A stretch of 21,876 bases of DNA from positions 4,871 through 26,746 of the forward strand of contig PATI01000043.1 of the NCBI GenBank assembly GCA_002712335.1, written 5' to 3'. Below the pieces are notes generated by a model, which saw nothing but the letters and a program-made list of their open reading frames with translations, searched no databases and was not told the origin of the DNA. Each line of letters begins with the position of its first letter. Positions within the stretch are counted from its first letter, which is position 1. This document shows, piece by piece, positions 7,773 through 14,888 of this stretch. Both the position numbers and the translations under genes were made by a program. This DNA comes from Rhodospirillaceae bacterium. Its GTDB lineage: Bacteria > Pseudomonadota > Alphaproteobacteria > MPNO01 > UBA2964.

Positions 7773-8900
7773 ATGAATAATTTCGACAAAGCGCCATTAC
7801 CTGTTCAAAAACAAATTCTCAAAGGTAATATTGAACTTATTAATGTAACCAAAAGGTTTGATAGTACAGTAGCAGTAAAAAATCTCTCGTTATTAATACC
7901 GGCGTCCTCCTATTGCTGTCTTCTAGGACCATCCGGATGTGGGAAAACAACTACACTCAGAATGATTGCCGGTCATGAAAAACCTGATCTTGGACAGATA
8001 TTGATAAGTAATTGTGAGGTTACCGATGAATTACCATCCGAACGGGGAACAGCCATGATGTTTCAGGATTACGCATTATTTCCGCACTTAACTTGTCAAA
8101 ACAATGTTGAGTTTAGCCTTCGAATGGCGGGCGTAAATAAGGGTGTTCGAGCTAAAAAAGCCAAAGAGCTTCTCTCTCTTGTTGATATGGATGAATATGC
8201 TGAACGTATGCCCTCACAATTATCAGGTGGACAACAACAAAGAGTTGCACTTGCTAGAGCCCTTATAACGAAGCCAGACGTATTGCTATTAGATGAACCT
8301 TTGTCTGCTCTTGACCCTTTTCTTCGAACCAGTATGAGGAGCGAGTTGCGACAGTTGCAGAAAGAGCTCGGTATTACTTTTGTTCACGTAACACATTCAC
8401 AAGAAGAAGCATTAGCATTAGCAGATTTAATAATCTTAATGAAGGATGGAAAAATTGAACAAGCAGATGGTCCATATAATGTTTTTAATTCTCCAGCTAA
8501 TAGTTTTGTGGCCAAATTTATTGGGGGGCACAATATATTATATGCAACGGTAAAAAAAAAGCAGGGTGAAAAAACATATTTTGAAGGACCTGATAGTTTT
8601 TACTTTAAAGTATATGACCCAAATTTTCAGAGTGGTCAGCGCGTATTATATACGATCCGAGATGACGCAGTAAAATTAACACCCGTAAACCATCCAAATT
8701 CTGAATCAGACCCTCACGTAAAAGCCACTATTAAACAAATAGAATTTGGAGGTTCCGAACTGCGAATGACTCTAAACACATCAGATGGACAAGAATTAAT
8801 CTCTGTTTGTCGGGACAGTGATTTCAACCAGAGGAACTGGAAAGTAGGCGATGAGCTTAGCGCATCATGGGATCAGAAAAATATTCATCTAATTGATTGA
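7773..8900 (+). CDS. PotA-like ABC transporter ATP-binding protein
   Basis: A 375-aa cytoplasmic ATPase with all the key motifs: Walker A GPSGCGKT (residues 52-59), Q-loop Gln98 in MMFQDY, signature LSGGQQQR (140-147), Walker B LLLDEP (161-166), D-loop SALD, and H-loop His208 in VTHSQEEAL. The C-terminal third (from about residue 245) is a TOBE-type regulatory domain, typical of PotA/MalK/UgpC ATPases. The ATG at 7773 was chosen; a TTG directly before it (7770) would add one residue. It would power the PotBC-like permeases. As the only ATPase gene in the operon, it could also have to serve the two GlnP-type permeases encoded next, unless an ATPase elsewhere does so. A 118-base gap follows without an obvious terminator. 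Confidence 0.93.
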   Translation: MNNFDKAPLPVQKQILKGNIELINVTKRFDSTVAVKNLSLLIPASSYCCLLGPSGCGKTTTLRMIAGHEKPDLGQILISNCEVTDELPSERGTAMMFQDYALFPHLTCQNNVEFSLRMAGVNKGVRAKKAKELLSLVDMDEYAERMPSQLSGGQQQRVALARALITKPDVLLLDEPLSALDPFLRTSMRSELRQLQKELGITFVHVTHSQEEALALADLIILMKDGKIEQADGPYNVFNSPANSFVAKFIGGHNILYATVKKKQGEKTYFEGPDSFYFKVYDPNFQSGQRVLYTIRDDAVKLTPVNHPNSESDPHVKATIKQIEFGGSELRMTLNTSDGQELISVCRDSDFNQRNWKVGDELSASWDQKNIHLID

Positions 8901-9018
8901 TACCGATTACGGAAATATATTTAGATAAGCATAATTCATTGGGTTTGTATAAAAATTTCTGTAGTTAAACAAAAGTTTAAAATTAGGAAAAACGTTAGAG
9001 AGATTTGGAAAAAAGTTT

Positions 9019-9693
9019 TTGTTTGACCTCCGCTTCTATGAAATCTATCGATCCGAAGAGTTTTTACTTCTACTTTGGGAAGGAATTCTTTTAACCAGCA
9101 CTATTTCTATAAGTGGAGGGGTTTTAGGCTTTGCATTGGCTTTGCTGTTAGCCATAATTCGATATTGGAATATACCTTTTTTCGGCTTCTTTGCGAGTTG
9201 TTATGTTGAATTTATCAGAAATACTCCTCTAATCGTTCAATTGTTCTTTTTTGCCTTTGGTTTACCAGCTTTACTTTCATATGTATGGCCTTTTTGGTGC
9301 CATGCGCTCCTGGCCCTAATAGTAAATTTTTCAGGTTATTTTTCTGCTATTTTATATAGTGGATTTCTTAATGTCCCCAATGGTCAAATAGAAGCAGCAT
9401 CCGCCTTAGGTCTGCGGAAGTGGAATATATTTTCTAAGATCATATTACCCCAAAGTCTTAATACCATGTACCCGTCTTTATGTAGCCAATTCATTTTCGT
9501 TTTTTTAACTACCGGAGTTATCTCGGAGATTGGTGTGACTGACTTTACGCATGCTGGTTTATTCATAGACAGTAGAACTTTTCGATCCTTTGAAGTTTTT
9601 ATTTTACTGACAATAGGATACATCTTGATGGCTTTAATTTTCCGTTTCATTCTAAATACTTTATTTTCATTCACAAAAAGATGCCCGCTATAA
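9019..9693 (+). CDS. HisM/GlnP-type amino-acid ABC transporter permease
   Basis: A 224-aa inner-membrane protein of the His/Glu/Gln/Arg permease family. The N-terminus (LLLLWEGILLTSTISISGGVLG) is the typical first membrane helix of this family. ASCYVEFIRNTPLIVQLFFF is the conserved motif leading into the next helix. IEAASALGLRKWNIFSKIILPQ is the EAA loop that contacts the ATPase. The start is taken as TTG at 9019, with GGA nine bases upstream; no ATG in the open frame fits (the frame is open only from 8965), so a rare start codon is likely. The next permease begins right after its TAA. Its natural SBP partner is the family-3 protein at 3055. No GlnQ/HisP-type ATPase is encoded with it. Confidence 0.88.
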   Translation: MFDLRFYEIYRSEEFLLLLWEGILLTSTISISGGVLGFALALLLAIIRYWNIPFFGFFASCYVEFIRNTPLIVQLFFFAFGLPALLSYVWPFWCHALLALIVNFSGYFSAILYSGFLNVPNGQIEAASALGLRKWNIFSKIILPQSLNTMYPSLCSQFIFVFLTTGVISEIGVTDFTHAGLFIDSRTFRSFEVFILLTIGYILMALIFRFILNTLFSFTKRCPL

Positions 9694-10392
9694 ATGCTCG
9701 CGATATTGGAATATTTATTTGGTAATCCAGGCGGGTTAATCGCATGGCAGTTATTGGCCGCTACGCGCTTTACAATCTATCTTTCAATCATCGCTTTTTT
9801 AGGCGGAGGGCTTTTAGCTGGAGTTATTTGTTTCCTTAGAATGTATCCCTTTGAATTGGCAAAAAGAATTGCAATTTTTTACATCTGGCTCTTTCAATCT
9901 ACGCCTCTATTGATGCTTCTGTTTTTAATAGGTCTGGGCGTTCCGCGTTTAATTGGAATAGAAATAAATCCTTGGTTGGCCGCAACCATTGCCTTATGTC
10001 TTTTTACATCTGCATATTTGGCAGAAGTATGGCGTGGAGCAATTGGCTCCGTTCCAGTCGGACAATGGGAAGCTGCTCGCTCATTAGGTCTAAGTTTTCG
10101 ACAAATATTTTTTAAAATAATAATTCCTCAGGCTTTTAGATTAGCTCTTGGACCAACTATTGGATTTTTAGTCCAGATTGTAAAAGGAACATCTCTCGCC
10201 TACATAATAGGTTTTAGCGATTTAATGCTTTTAGGTAAGCGTTGGGCAAATTCTCCTGTTCCAGATTCCGAACCTTTTATAATTTTTCCTGCCATGGCCC
10301 TTATTTATTTTGGTCTTTGTTACCCTTTATCTCGCCTAGGATTAAGATTAGAAAAAAGACACAACGAGTCAGCCATGAGTAAAGGTAAATGA
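9694..10392 (+). CDS. HisQ/GlnP-type amino-acid ABC transporter permease, second subunit
   Basis: A 232-aa membrane protein whose ATG directly follows the TAA of the preceding permease, so the two are translationally coupled and probably form a heterodimer. Family signatures are the segment IWLFQSTPLLMLLFLIGLG (equivalent to the RNTPLLVQ motif; here Q-S-T-P), the strand LAEVWRGAIGSVPVGQWEAARSLGLS leading into the EAA loop, and the segment KGTSLAYIIGFSDLM near residue 165. It has about five membrane helices. The C-terminal tail is charged (EKRHNESAMSKGK). It is the last gene of the block; tRNA-His lies downstream on the opposite strand, with only weak stem-loops between. Arrangement and sequence point to a polar amino acid importer, ligand unknown. 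Confidence 0.89.
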   Translation: MLAILEYLFGNPGGLIAWQLLAATRFTIYLSIIAFLGGGLLAGVICFLRMYPFELAKRIAIFYIWLFQSTPLLMLLFLIGLGVPRLIGIEINPWLAATIALCLFTSAYLAEVWRGAIGSVPVGQWEAARSLGLSFRQIFFKIIIPQAFRLALGPTIGFLVQIVKGTSLAYIIGFSDLMLLGKRWANSPVPDSEPFIIFPAMALIYFGLCYPLSRLGLRLEKRHNESAMSKGK

Positions 10393-10462
10393 AACACTTC
10401 AGATACAGGACCAACTGACAAAATTTGGTGGCATAAGTCCTATTAATCTTTGACTCTAAACA

Positions 10463-10497
10463 CCCCAATGCCAACTAAGTCATTCAAATCATTGGGG
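10463..10497. repeat. 8-bp inverted repeat overlapping the 3' end of tRNA-His
   Basis: CCCCAATG at 10463-10470 and CATTGGGG at 10490-10497 are perfect reverse complements with a 19-base spacer. One arm includes the encoded CCA end of the tRNA gene. It could form a 3' stem after the tRNA, followed on that strand by TGTTTAGAG, so it may act as a weak terminator or affect 3' processing. Confidence 0.4.
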
Positions 10498-10570
10498 CGA
10501 GTGATGGGATTTGAACCCACGACCCCTGGAATCACAATCCAGTGCTCTAACCAACTGAGCTACACCCGCC
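10493..10570 (-). tRNA. trnH: tRNA-His (anticodon GTG), CCA encoded
   Basis: On the minus strand the 78-base gene folds into a normal cloverleaf. The acceptor stem GCGGGTG pairs with CACTCGC (one G-U). The D arm reads GCTCAGTTGGTTAGAGC, the anticodon stem CTGGA/TCCAG encloses loop TTGTGAT with anticodon GTG, and the T loop is TTCGAAT. The extra 5' G (position -1, base 10570) opposite C73 (10496) is the identity mark of histidine tRNA. The CCA end is encoded (10495-10493). Confidence 0.97.
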
Positions 10571-10584
10571 ATTTTCTGAGGATT

Positions 10585-10613
10585 TTTCTAGACTGCACGA
10601 ATAGACGCGTCAA
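10585..10613 (-). promoter_or_regulatory. Sigma-70-like promoter for tRNA-His
   Basis: On the minus strand, TTGACG (10613-10608) and TAGAAA (10590-10585) are separated by exactly 17 bases, close to the TTGACA/TATAAT consensus. Transcription would start near 10578, about 8 bases before the tRNA 5' end. The -35 element overlaps the stop codon of the upstream aminotransferase gene. Confidence 0.65.
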
Positions 10614-11770
10614 CCATTGAAATGATTCTCTAAACTATTCAATGCTTTGATTAGTGTCTTCTCCTCCTTGCAGAAACAAAAACGAACGAAATGGTCTACA
10701 CTTTCTCCTTGATAAAAGGCACTTACTGGAACAGCGGCAACATTTGCTTCAATCGTAATATGCCGGCAAAATTCCTCATCGTTACCATCAAAACCGAGAG
10801 ATCTAAAATCCGCAGTGATAAAATAACTCCCGTGGCAAGGCATAGTTTTAAAACCAATTTTTTCTAATCCATTTGCCAGGATATCACGACTTCTCTCAAG
10901 GTCACTTGATAACTTTTGGAAATACTCTTGGTTCTTGGAAAGCCCGTAGGCAACTGCCGCCTGAAGATTTGGAGGTGTTGTAAAGGTTATAAATTGATGC
11001 GCCTTAGAAATAGTGCATAACAAATCTGAAGCTGCTGTTATGTACCCCACTTTCCAACCCGTAAGAGAGAAAGTCTTTCCTGCAGAACCAATCCGAACAC
11101 ACCTTTCACGCATAGAAGGTAATGTCATTAGAGGTATGTGTTCACAACCACTATAGGTTAAATGCTCATAAACCTCATCACAAATGGCATAGGAATCAAA
11201 TTTTAATATCAAAGCCGCTATCAGACTTAATTCATCCCTTGTAAAAACTTTTGAACAGGGATTCATCGGTGTATTTAACAATATTAACTTAGTTTTATCA
11301 CTGAATGCCGCTTCTAATTCACCTTTTAGTATAGACCAATTCGGTGGTTCTAATCTTACAAATTTAGGAATACCACCAGCAAGACGAACGATAGGCAAGT
11401 AGGAGTCATATAGCGGTTCAAACAGAACAACTTCGTCTCCTGGTTCTATTAGGGCAAAAAGGCTCGACGCTAAAGCTTCCGTTCCCCCTGACGTGACCAT
11501 GACTTCTGTATAAGGATCAACATCAAGATCATAAAAATTCTTATTAATTTTGGCCACTGCTTCACGAAGTGAAGGTATACCCATCATTGAGGGGTATTGA
11601 TTTAACCCGTTTTTTAGATATTCAGTGGCAGCTTCAACGACGTCAGGTGGCCCATTTCCATCAGGAAAACCCTGACCTAAGTTTATGGCGTTATTCTCTT
11701 GGGCTAGACGAGACATAACTTCAAAAACCGTGGTTCCATAAGAAGCCAATACATTATTGAAATATTTCAA
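10610..11770 (-). CDS. Class I/II pyridoxal-phosphate aminotransferase
   Basis: A 386-aa cytoplasmic fold-type I aminotransferase. Family landmarks are the N-terminal INLGQGFPDG (residues 29-38), the phosphate-binding SGGTEAL (94-100), the cofactor-ring Asp198 in CDEVYEHL, and the Schiff-base lysine Lys232 in SAGKTFSLTGWKVGY. That last motif, with lysine in place of the usual arginine after TGW, resembles kynurenine/glutamine or methionine aminotransferases rather than classical AspC. The probable start is TTG at 11770, with AGGA about 8 bases upstream; no in-frame ATG fits the family N-terminus. It may transfer amino groups from imported or racemised amino acids, but its substrate is not fixed by sequence. 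It is divergent from glnB, sharing a 272-base upstream region, and precedes tRNA-His on the same strand. Confidence 0.9.
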   Translation of the reverse strand: MKYFNNVLASYGTTVFEVMSRLAQENNAINLGQGFPDGNGPPDVVEAATEYLKNGLNQYPSMMGIPSLREAVAKINKNFYDLDVDPYTEVMVTSGGTEALASSLFALIEPGDEVVLFEPLYDSYLPIVRLAGGIPKFVRLEPPNWSILKGELEAAFSDKTKLILLNTPMNPCSKVFTRDELSLIAALILKFDSYAICDEVYEHLTYSGCEHIPLMTLPSMRERCVRIGSAGKTFSLTGWKVGYITAASDLLCTISKAHQFITFTTPPNLQAAVAYGLSKNQEYFQKLSSDLERSRDILANGLEKIGFKTMPCHGSYFITADFRSLGFDGNDEEFCRHITIEANVAAVPVSAFYQGESVDHFVRFCFCKEEKTLIKALNSLENHFNG

Positions 11771-11962
11771 AATATTTTCCTTTTTACCTCCATTGAATAT
11801 CCAATGTTAACATCTCCATATAACCAAATAATACAATCGATCTCCTGCAATCAATAATGTTACTTTTTTTGGCATTGTGCTTATTTAATAGGCAACTATT
11901 TAATTATCTTTTTAATAGCTAACTTTTACCCAACAAAACAACGATTTAAAAACCAGAGTACT

Positions 11963-11979
11963 TGGCATGGTTTTTGCAT
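11963..11979 (+). promoter_or_regulatory. Sigma-54 (RpoN) -24/-12 promoter for glnB-glnA
   Basis: TGGCAT-N5-TTGCAT puts GG (11964-11965) and GC (11976-11977) 10 bases apart, as in sigma-54 promoters. The expected start near 11988-11990 leaves a leader of about 55 bases to the glnB ATG. This fits the known NtrC/RpoN control of glnB-glnA genes in many proteobacteria. No convincing NtrC dyad was found between 11771 and 11962, which is otherwise AT-rich. Confidence 0.82.
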
Positions 11980-12042
11980 TATAATTAGTTAAAGTTAAAA
12001 TATCACCGCGCATAACGTTATTTAAATTTATAGGATATTTAA

Positions 12043-12381
<339 letters not shown>

Positions 12382-12440
12382 GTTAATTAATTCAAGATCA
12401 ATAATCCTGAAGACGTTAAGGAAAAGGAATAGGAATAACG

Positions 12441-13850
12441 ATGACTGACAGTAAAACCGTGATGGAAATGATTAAGCAAAACGACGTTCAATATGTAGAC
12501 CTTCGTTTTACTGACCCTAGAGGAAAATGGCAGCATACCGCTCAGCATGTGACAACAATAAATGATGATTTTTTTGAAAATGGAATTATGTTTGATGGAT
12601 CATCCATAGCTGGATGGAAATCAATAAATGAATCGGACATGACACTAATGCCTGATTGTACAACTGCTGTAATGGACCCCTTCACCGCACAACCGCAAAT
12701 GATAATCTTCTGTGACGTCCACGAGCCATCGACTGGACAACCCTACGGTCGCTGCCCCCGTTCTGTAGCCAAGAAGGCTTTGGCTCATATGGGCGCTGCT
12801 GGAATTGGTGACACCGCATACTTTGGACCTGAAGCTGAATTTTTTGTATTTGACGATGTCAGATTTGAAGCCTCTATGGATCGTTCATTTTATGAAGTAG
12901 ATAGCGACGAAGGCCCATATAACTCCGGTGAACCTATGGAAGGCGGTAATACTGGCCATCGGCCTGCTATCAAAGGGGGATATTTTCCCGTTCCTCCCGT
13001 AGATTCAGGTACAGACTTAAGAGCCGAAATGGTTACCACAATGATTCAAATGGGGCTTGATATGGAGAAGCACCATCATGAAGTTGCTCCCAGTCAACAT
13101 GAATTAGGACTAAAATTTAATACTCTAATTGGATCAGCTGACGGTATGCAAATATATAAATATTGTGTCCATATGGTAGCACACCAATATGGTAAGTCTG
13201 CTACCTTTATGCCTAAACCGATCGCTGGCGATAATGGGTCGGGAATGCATACTCATCAATCTATATGGAAAGATGGGAAGCCTTTGTTCGCAGGTTCTGG
13301 GTATGCTGACCTTTCCGAAACAGCACTACATTACATTGGCGGCATAATTAAACACGCCAGGGCTATCAACTGTTTTTCGAATGCCTCAACGAATAGTTAT
13401 AAACGTTTAATACCTGGATTTGAAGCGCCAGTTCTACTTGCATATTCGGCTCGTAATAGATCTGCTTCATGTCGTATTCCATATTCCAACAGTCCAAATG
13501 GTAAAAGAGTAGAGGTTCGATTTCCCGATTCAACTGCCAATCCTTATCTGGCTTTTACGGCAATGCTAATGGCTGGTTTAGATGGTATTGAAAATAAAAT
13601 TAACCCTGGAGATCCGATGGACAAAGATCTATACGACCTTCCTCCTGAAGAACTCGAGGGTGTTCCAACAGTTGCGGGCTCACTTCGCCAAGCGATGGAG
13701 AGCCTTGATGAAGATCGTGACTTTTTGAAACGAGGTGAAGTGATGTCTGATGACATGATTGACGGTTATCTTCAGCTAAAAGAAGAGGAAGTTCTCACGT
13801 TTGAGCAAGCACCGCACCCTGTTGAGTATGCCATGTATTATAGCGTTTAA
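12441..13850 (+). CDS. glnA: Glutamine synthetase, type I
   Basis: A 469-aa type I glutamine synthetase, the usual length. It makes glutamine from glutamate and ammonia with ATP as a dodecamer. Visible signatures are FDGSSIAGW near residue 50, the ATP-binding [16 protein letters not shown] near residue 259, and [10 protein letters not shown] near residue 343. The adenylylation site is Tyr398 in DLYDLPPEE, so the enzyme is subject to GlnE control, normally directed by PII. The ATG at 12441 has an AGGAATA site upstream. It is second in the glnB-glnA pair and is followed by a strong intrinsic terminator. Sequence gives no sign of truncation. Confidence 0.98.
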   Translation: MTDSKTVMEMIKQNDVQYVDLRFTDPRGKWQHTAQHVTTINDDFFENGIMFDGSSIAGWKSINESDMTLMPDCTTAVMDPFTAQPQMIIFCDVHEPSTGQPYGRCPRSVAKKALAHMGAAGIGDTAYFGPEAEFFVFDDVRFEASMDRSFYEVDSDEGPYNSGEPMEGGNTGHRPAIKGGYFPVPPVDSGTDLRAEMVTTMIQMGLDMEKHHHEVAPSQHELGLKFNTLIGSADGMQIYKYCVHMVAHQYGKSATFMPKPIAGDNGSGMHTHQSIWKDGKPLFAGSGYADLSETALHYIGGIIKHARAINCFSNASTNSYKRLIPGFEAPVLLAYSARNRSASCRIPYSNSPNGKRVEVRFPDSTANPYLAFTAMLMAGLDGIENKINPGDPMDKDLYDLPPEELEGVPTVAGSLRQAMESLDEDRDFLKRGEVMSDDMIDGYLQLKEEEVLTFEQAPHPVEYAMYYSV

Positions 13851-13859
13851 AAATTCAAT

Positions 13860-13906
13860 TTTACCTTGCCCTCATGCCTAGTTGAAATGGGGGCAAGGTA
13901 AATTTT
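13860..13906 (+). terminator. Rho-independent terminator after glnA
   Basis: A 16-bp stem (one G-U) forms between 13860-13875 (TTTACCTTGCCCTCAT) and 13887-13902 (ATGGGGGCAAGGTAAA), around an 11-base loop. TTTT follows at 13903-13906. It begins 10 bases after the glnA stop. Confidence 0.88.
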
Positions 13907-13961
13907 ACATTTCAATACATCCCTATTTTTAAACCGAAATTGTCGGTTTTCGGAGCTTATT

Positions 13962-14366
13962 TTGAATTTCCGAACACGTAAAATGGTTGCCGCACGAGAT
14001 CTAAACTCGAATGGAACACTATTTGGGGGCCGCTGCCTAGAATGGATTGACGAGGAAGCATTCATATTCACCTCCTGCCAGTTGGGTAGTGAGAAAGTCG
14101 TCACACGATCTATGTCAGAAATTAACTTTCTCGCTACAGCCCGACAAGGTGATATTATTGAAATCGGCATGGGAGCCACAGACTACGGCACCTCTTCTAT
14201 AACCCTCTCATGTGTCGTAAGAAATATGCGAACCAAAGAGGTGATTACCGCTGTTAATAAAATAGTTTTTGTAAGGGTTGATAGTGGTGGCAAACCAATA
14301 CCACACGGAAAGATCCACCCTATTGATAGAGAGTTAACTCACCAAGATTGTCTTGGCGCGGAGTGA
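13962..14366 (+). CDS. Hotdog-fold acyl-CoA thioesterase
   Basis: A 134-aa protein of the BFIT/BACH-like acyl-CoA thioesterase group. The core motif is LNSNGTLFGGRCLEWIDEEA (residues 14-33): Asn15, the GG pair and Asp30 align with Asn24, GG and Asp39 of the YciA-like protein encoded next door, so the catalytic acid is kept. The start is TTG at 13962, with GGAG at 13952-13955; a later ATG at 13983 would lose seven residues and has no such site. It would hydrolyse an acyl-CoA in the cytoplasm; chain length is unknown. It lies 56 bases after the glnA terminator and is transcribed toward the second thioesterase gene. Confidence 0.85.
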   Translation: MNFRTRKMVAARDLNSNGTLFGGRCLEWIDEEAFIFTSCQLGSEKVVTRSMSEINFLATARQGDIIEIGMGATDYGTSSITLSCVVRNMRTKEVITAVNKIVFVRVDSGGKPIPHGKIHPIDRELTHQDCLGAE

Positions 14367-14399
14367 CAAGTTCTCATATTTTGGGCATTGTCTAAATCA

Positions 14400-14789
14400 T
14401 TAATCTTCCGGTAGAGGTCGTGACTTACCATCATTAGCGATTGCCACATAGGTGAATTCTCCTTCGGCAACTTTAAATTGTTCATTTTCCACCCGTCTAC
14501 GGACCCATACTTCCACTTTTGTACAAATAGATGACCTGCCGGAGCGGATAATATCAGCGTAACAACTTACTATGTCTCCTATTGCCACTGGGCGATGAAA
14601 CTCAATCTTATCAACCGCTATTGTTGCAACGCGCCCACCTGCTCTTTTATAGGCAATATTCGCACCTGCCATATCCATCATCGACATTAACCAACCACCA
14701 AAAATATCACCACTAGGATTCGTATCAGCTGGCATTGCGATAATTCTGATAGATGGTTCTTTTTTGGGTAGCTTCTTGCCCTTTGCCAT
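14400..14789 (-). CDS. yciA: YciA-like acyl-CoA thioesterase
   Basis: A 129-aa hotdog thioesterase closely matching YciA. The motif MPADTNPSGDIFGGWLMSMM (residues 19-38) runs into MDMAG, with Asn24, the GG pair and catalytic Asp39 all in place. The segment TIAVDKIEFHRPVAIGDIV is the second family landmark. YciA enzymes cleave short- to medium-chain acyl-CoAs as hexamers in the cytoplasm. A Lys-rich N-terminus (KGKKLPKK) precedes the domain. The ATG at 14789 has AAGG upstream. It is convergent with the other thioesterase (33 bases between stops) and divergent from parE. Confidence 0.92.
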   Translation of the reverse strand: MAKGKKLPKKEPSIRIIAMPADTNPSGDIFGGWLMSMMDMAGANIAYKRAGGRVATIAVDKIEFHRPVAIGDIVSCYADIIRSGRSSICTKVEVWVRRRVENEQFKVAEGEFTYVAIANDGKSRPLPED

Positions 14790-14808
14790 AAAAAAAATAC
14801 CTTAAATT

Positions 14809-14820
14809 ACAACATGTTGT
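14809..14820. repeat. 12-bp perfect palindrome between yciA and parE
   Basis: ACAACATGTTGT is an exact palindrome in the divergent promoter region. On the plus strand a TATACT at 14837-14842 could be a -10 element, which would put the palindrome over the -35 area. This is a possible operator, though 12-bp palindromes also occur by chance in AT-rich DNA. Confidence 0.35.
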
Positions 14821-14888
14821 TGTTTAATATAGGCTATATACTGCATACTGTCCCTATAGTTCATAAATATTATTTAGTGAGTAGCGAA

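Noticed and set aside
7706..8974. Direct repeat GTTAAACAAAA at 7706 and 8964
   Set aside because: Eleven A/T-rich bases in AT-rich gaps are likely chance; no further similarity around them beyond a few bases.
11871..11884. A third TTGGCAT element upstream of glnB
   Set aside because: It lacks GC at the +10 position, so it does not meet sigma-54 geometry, and only half of an NtrC-like site can be seen.
13847..14179. Minus-strand 110-codon frame across the glnA terminator and the thioesterase
   Set aside because: It reads through the terminator stem and the antisense of a well-supported thioesterase; no known motif.
14814..14888. Extended start of ParE at 14814
   Set aside because: The added 25 residues are hydrophobic, lack family likeness and fall in the promoter region with the palindrome.
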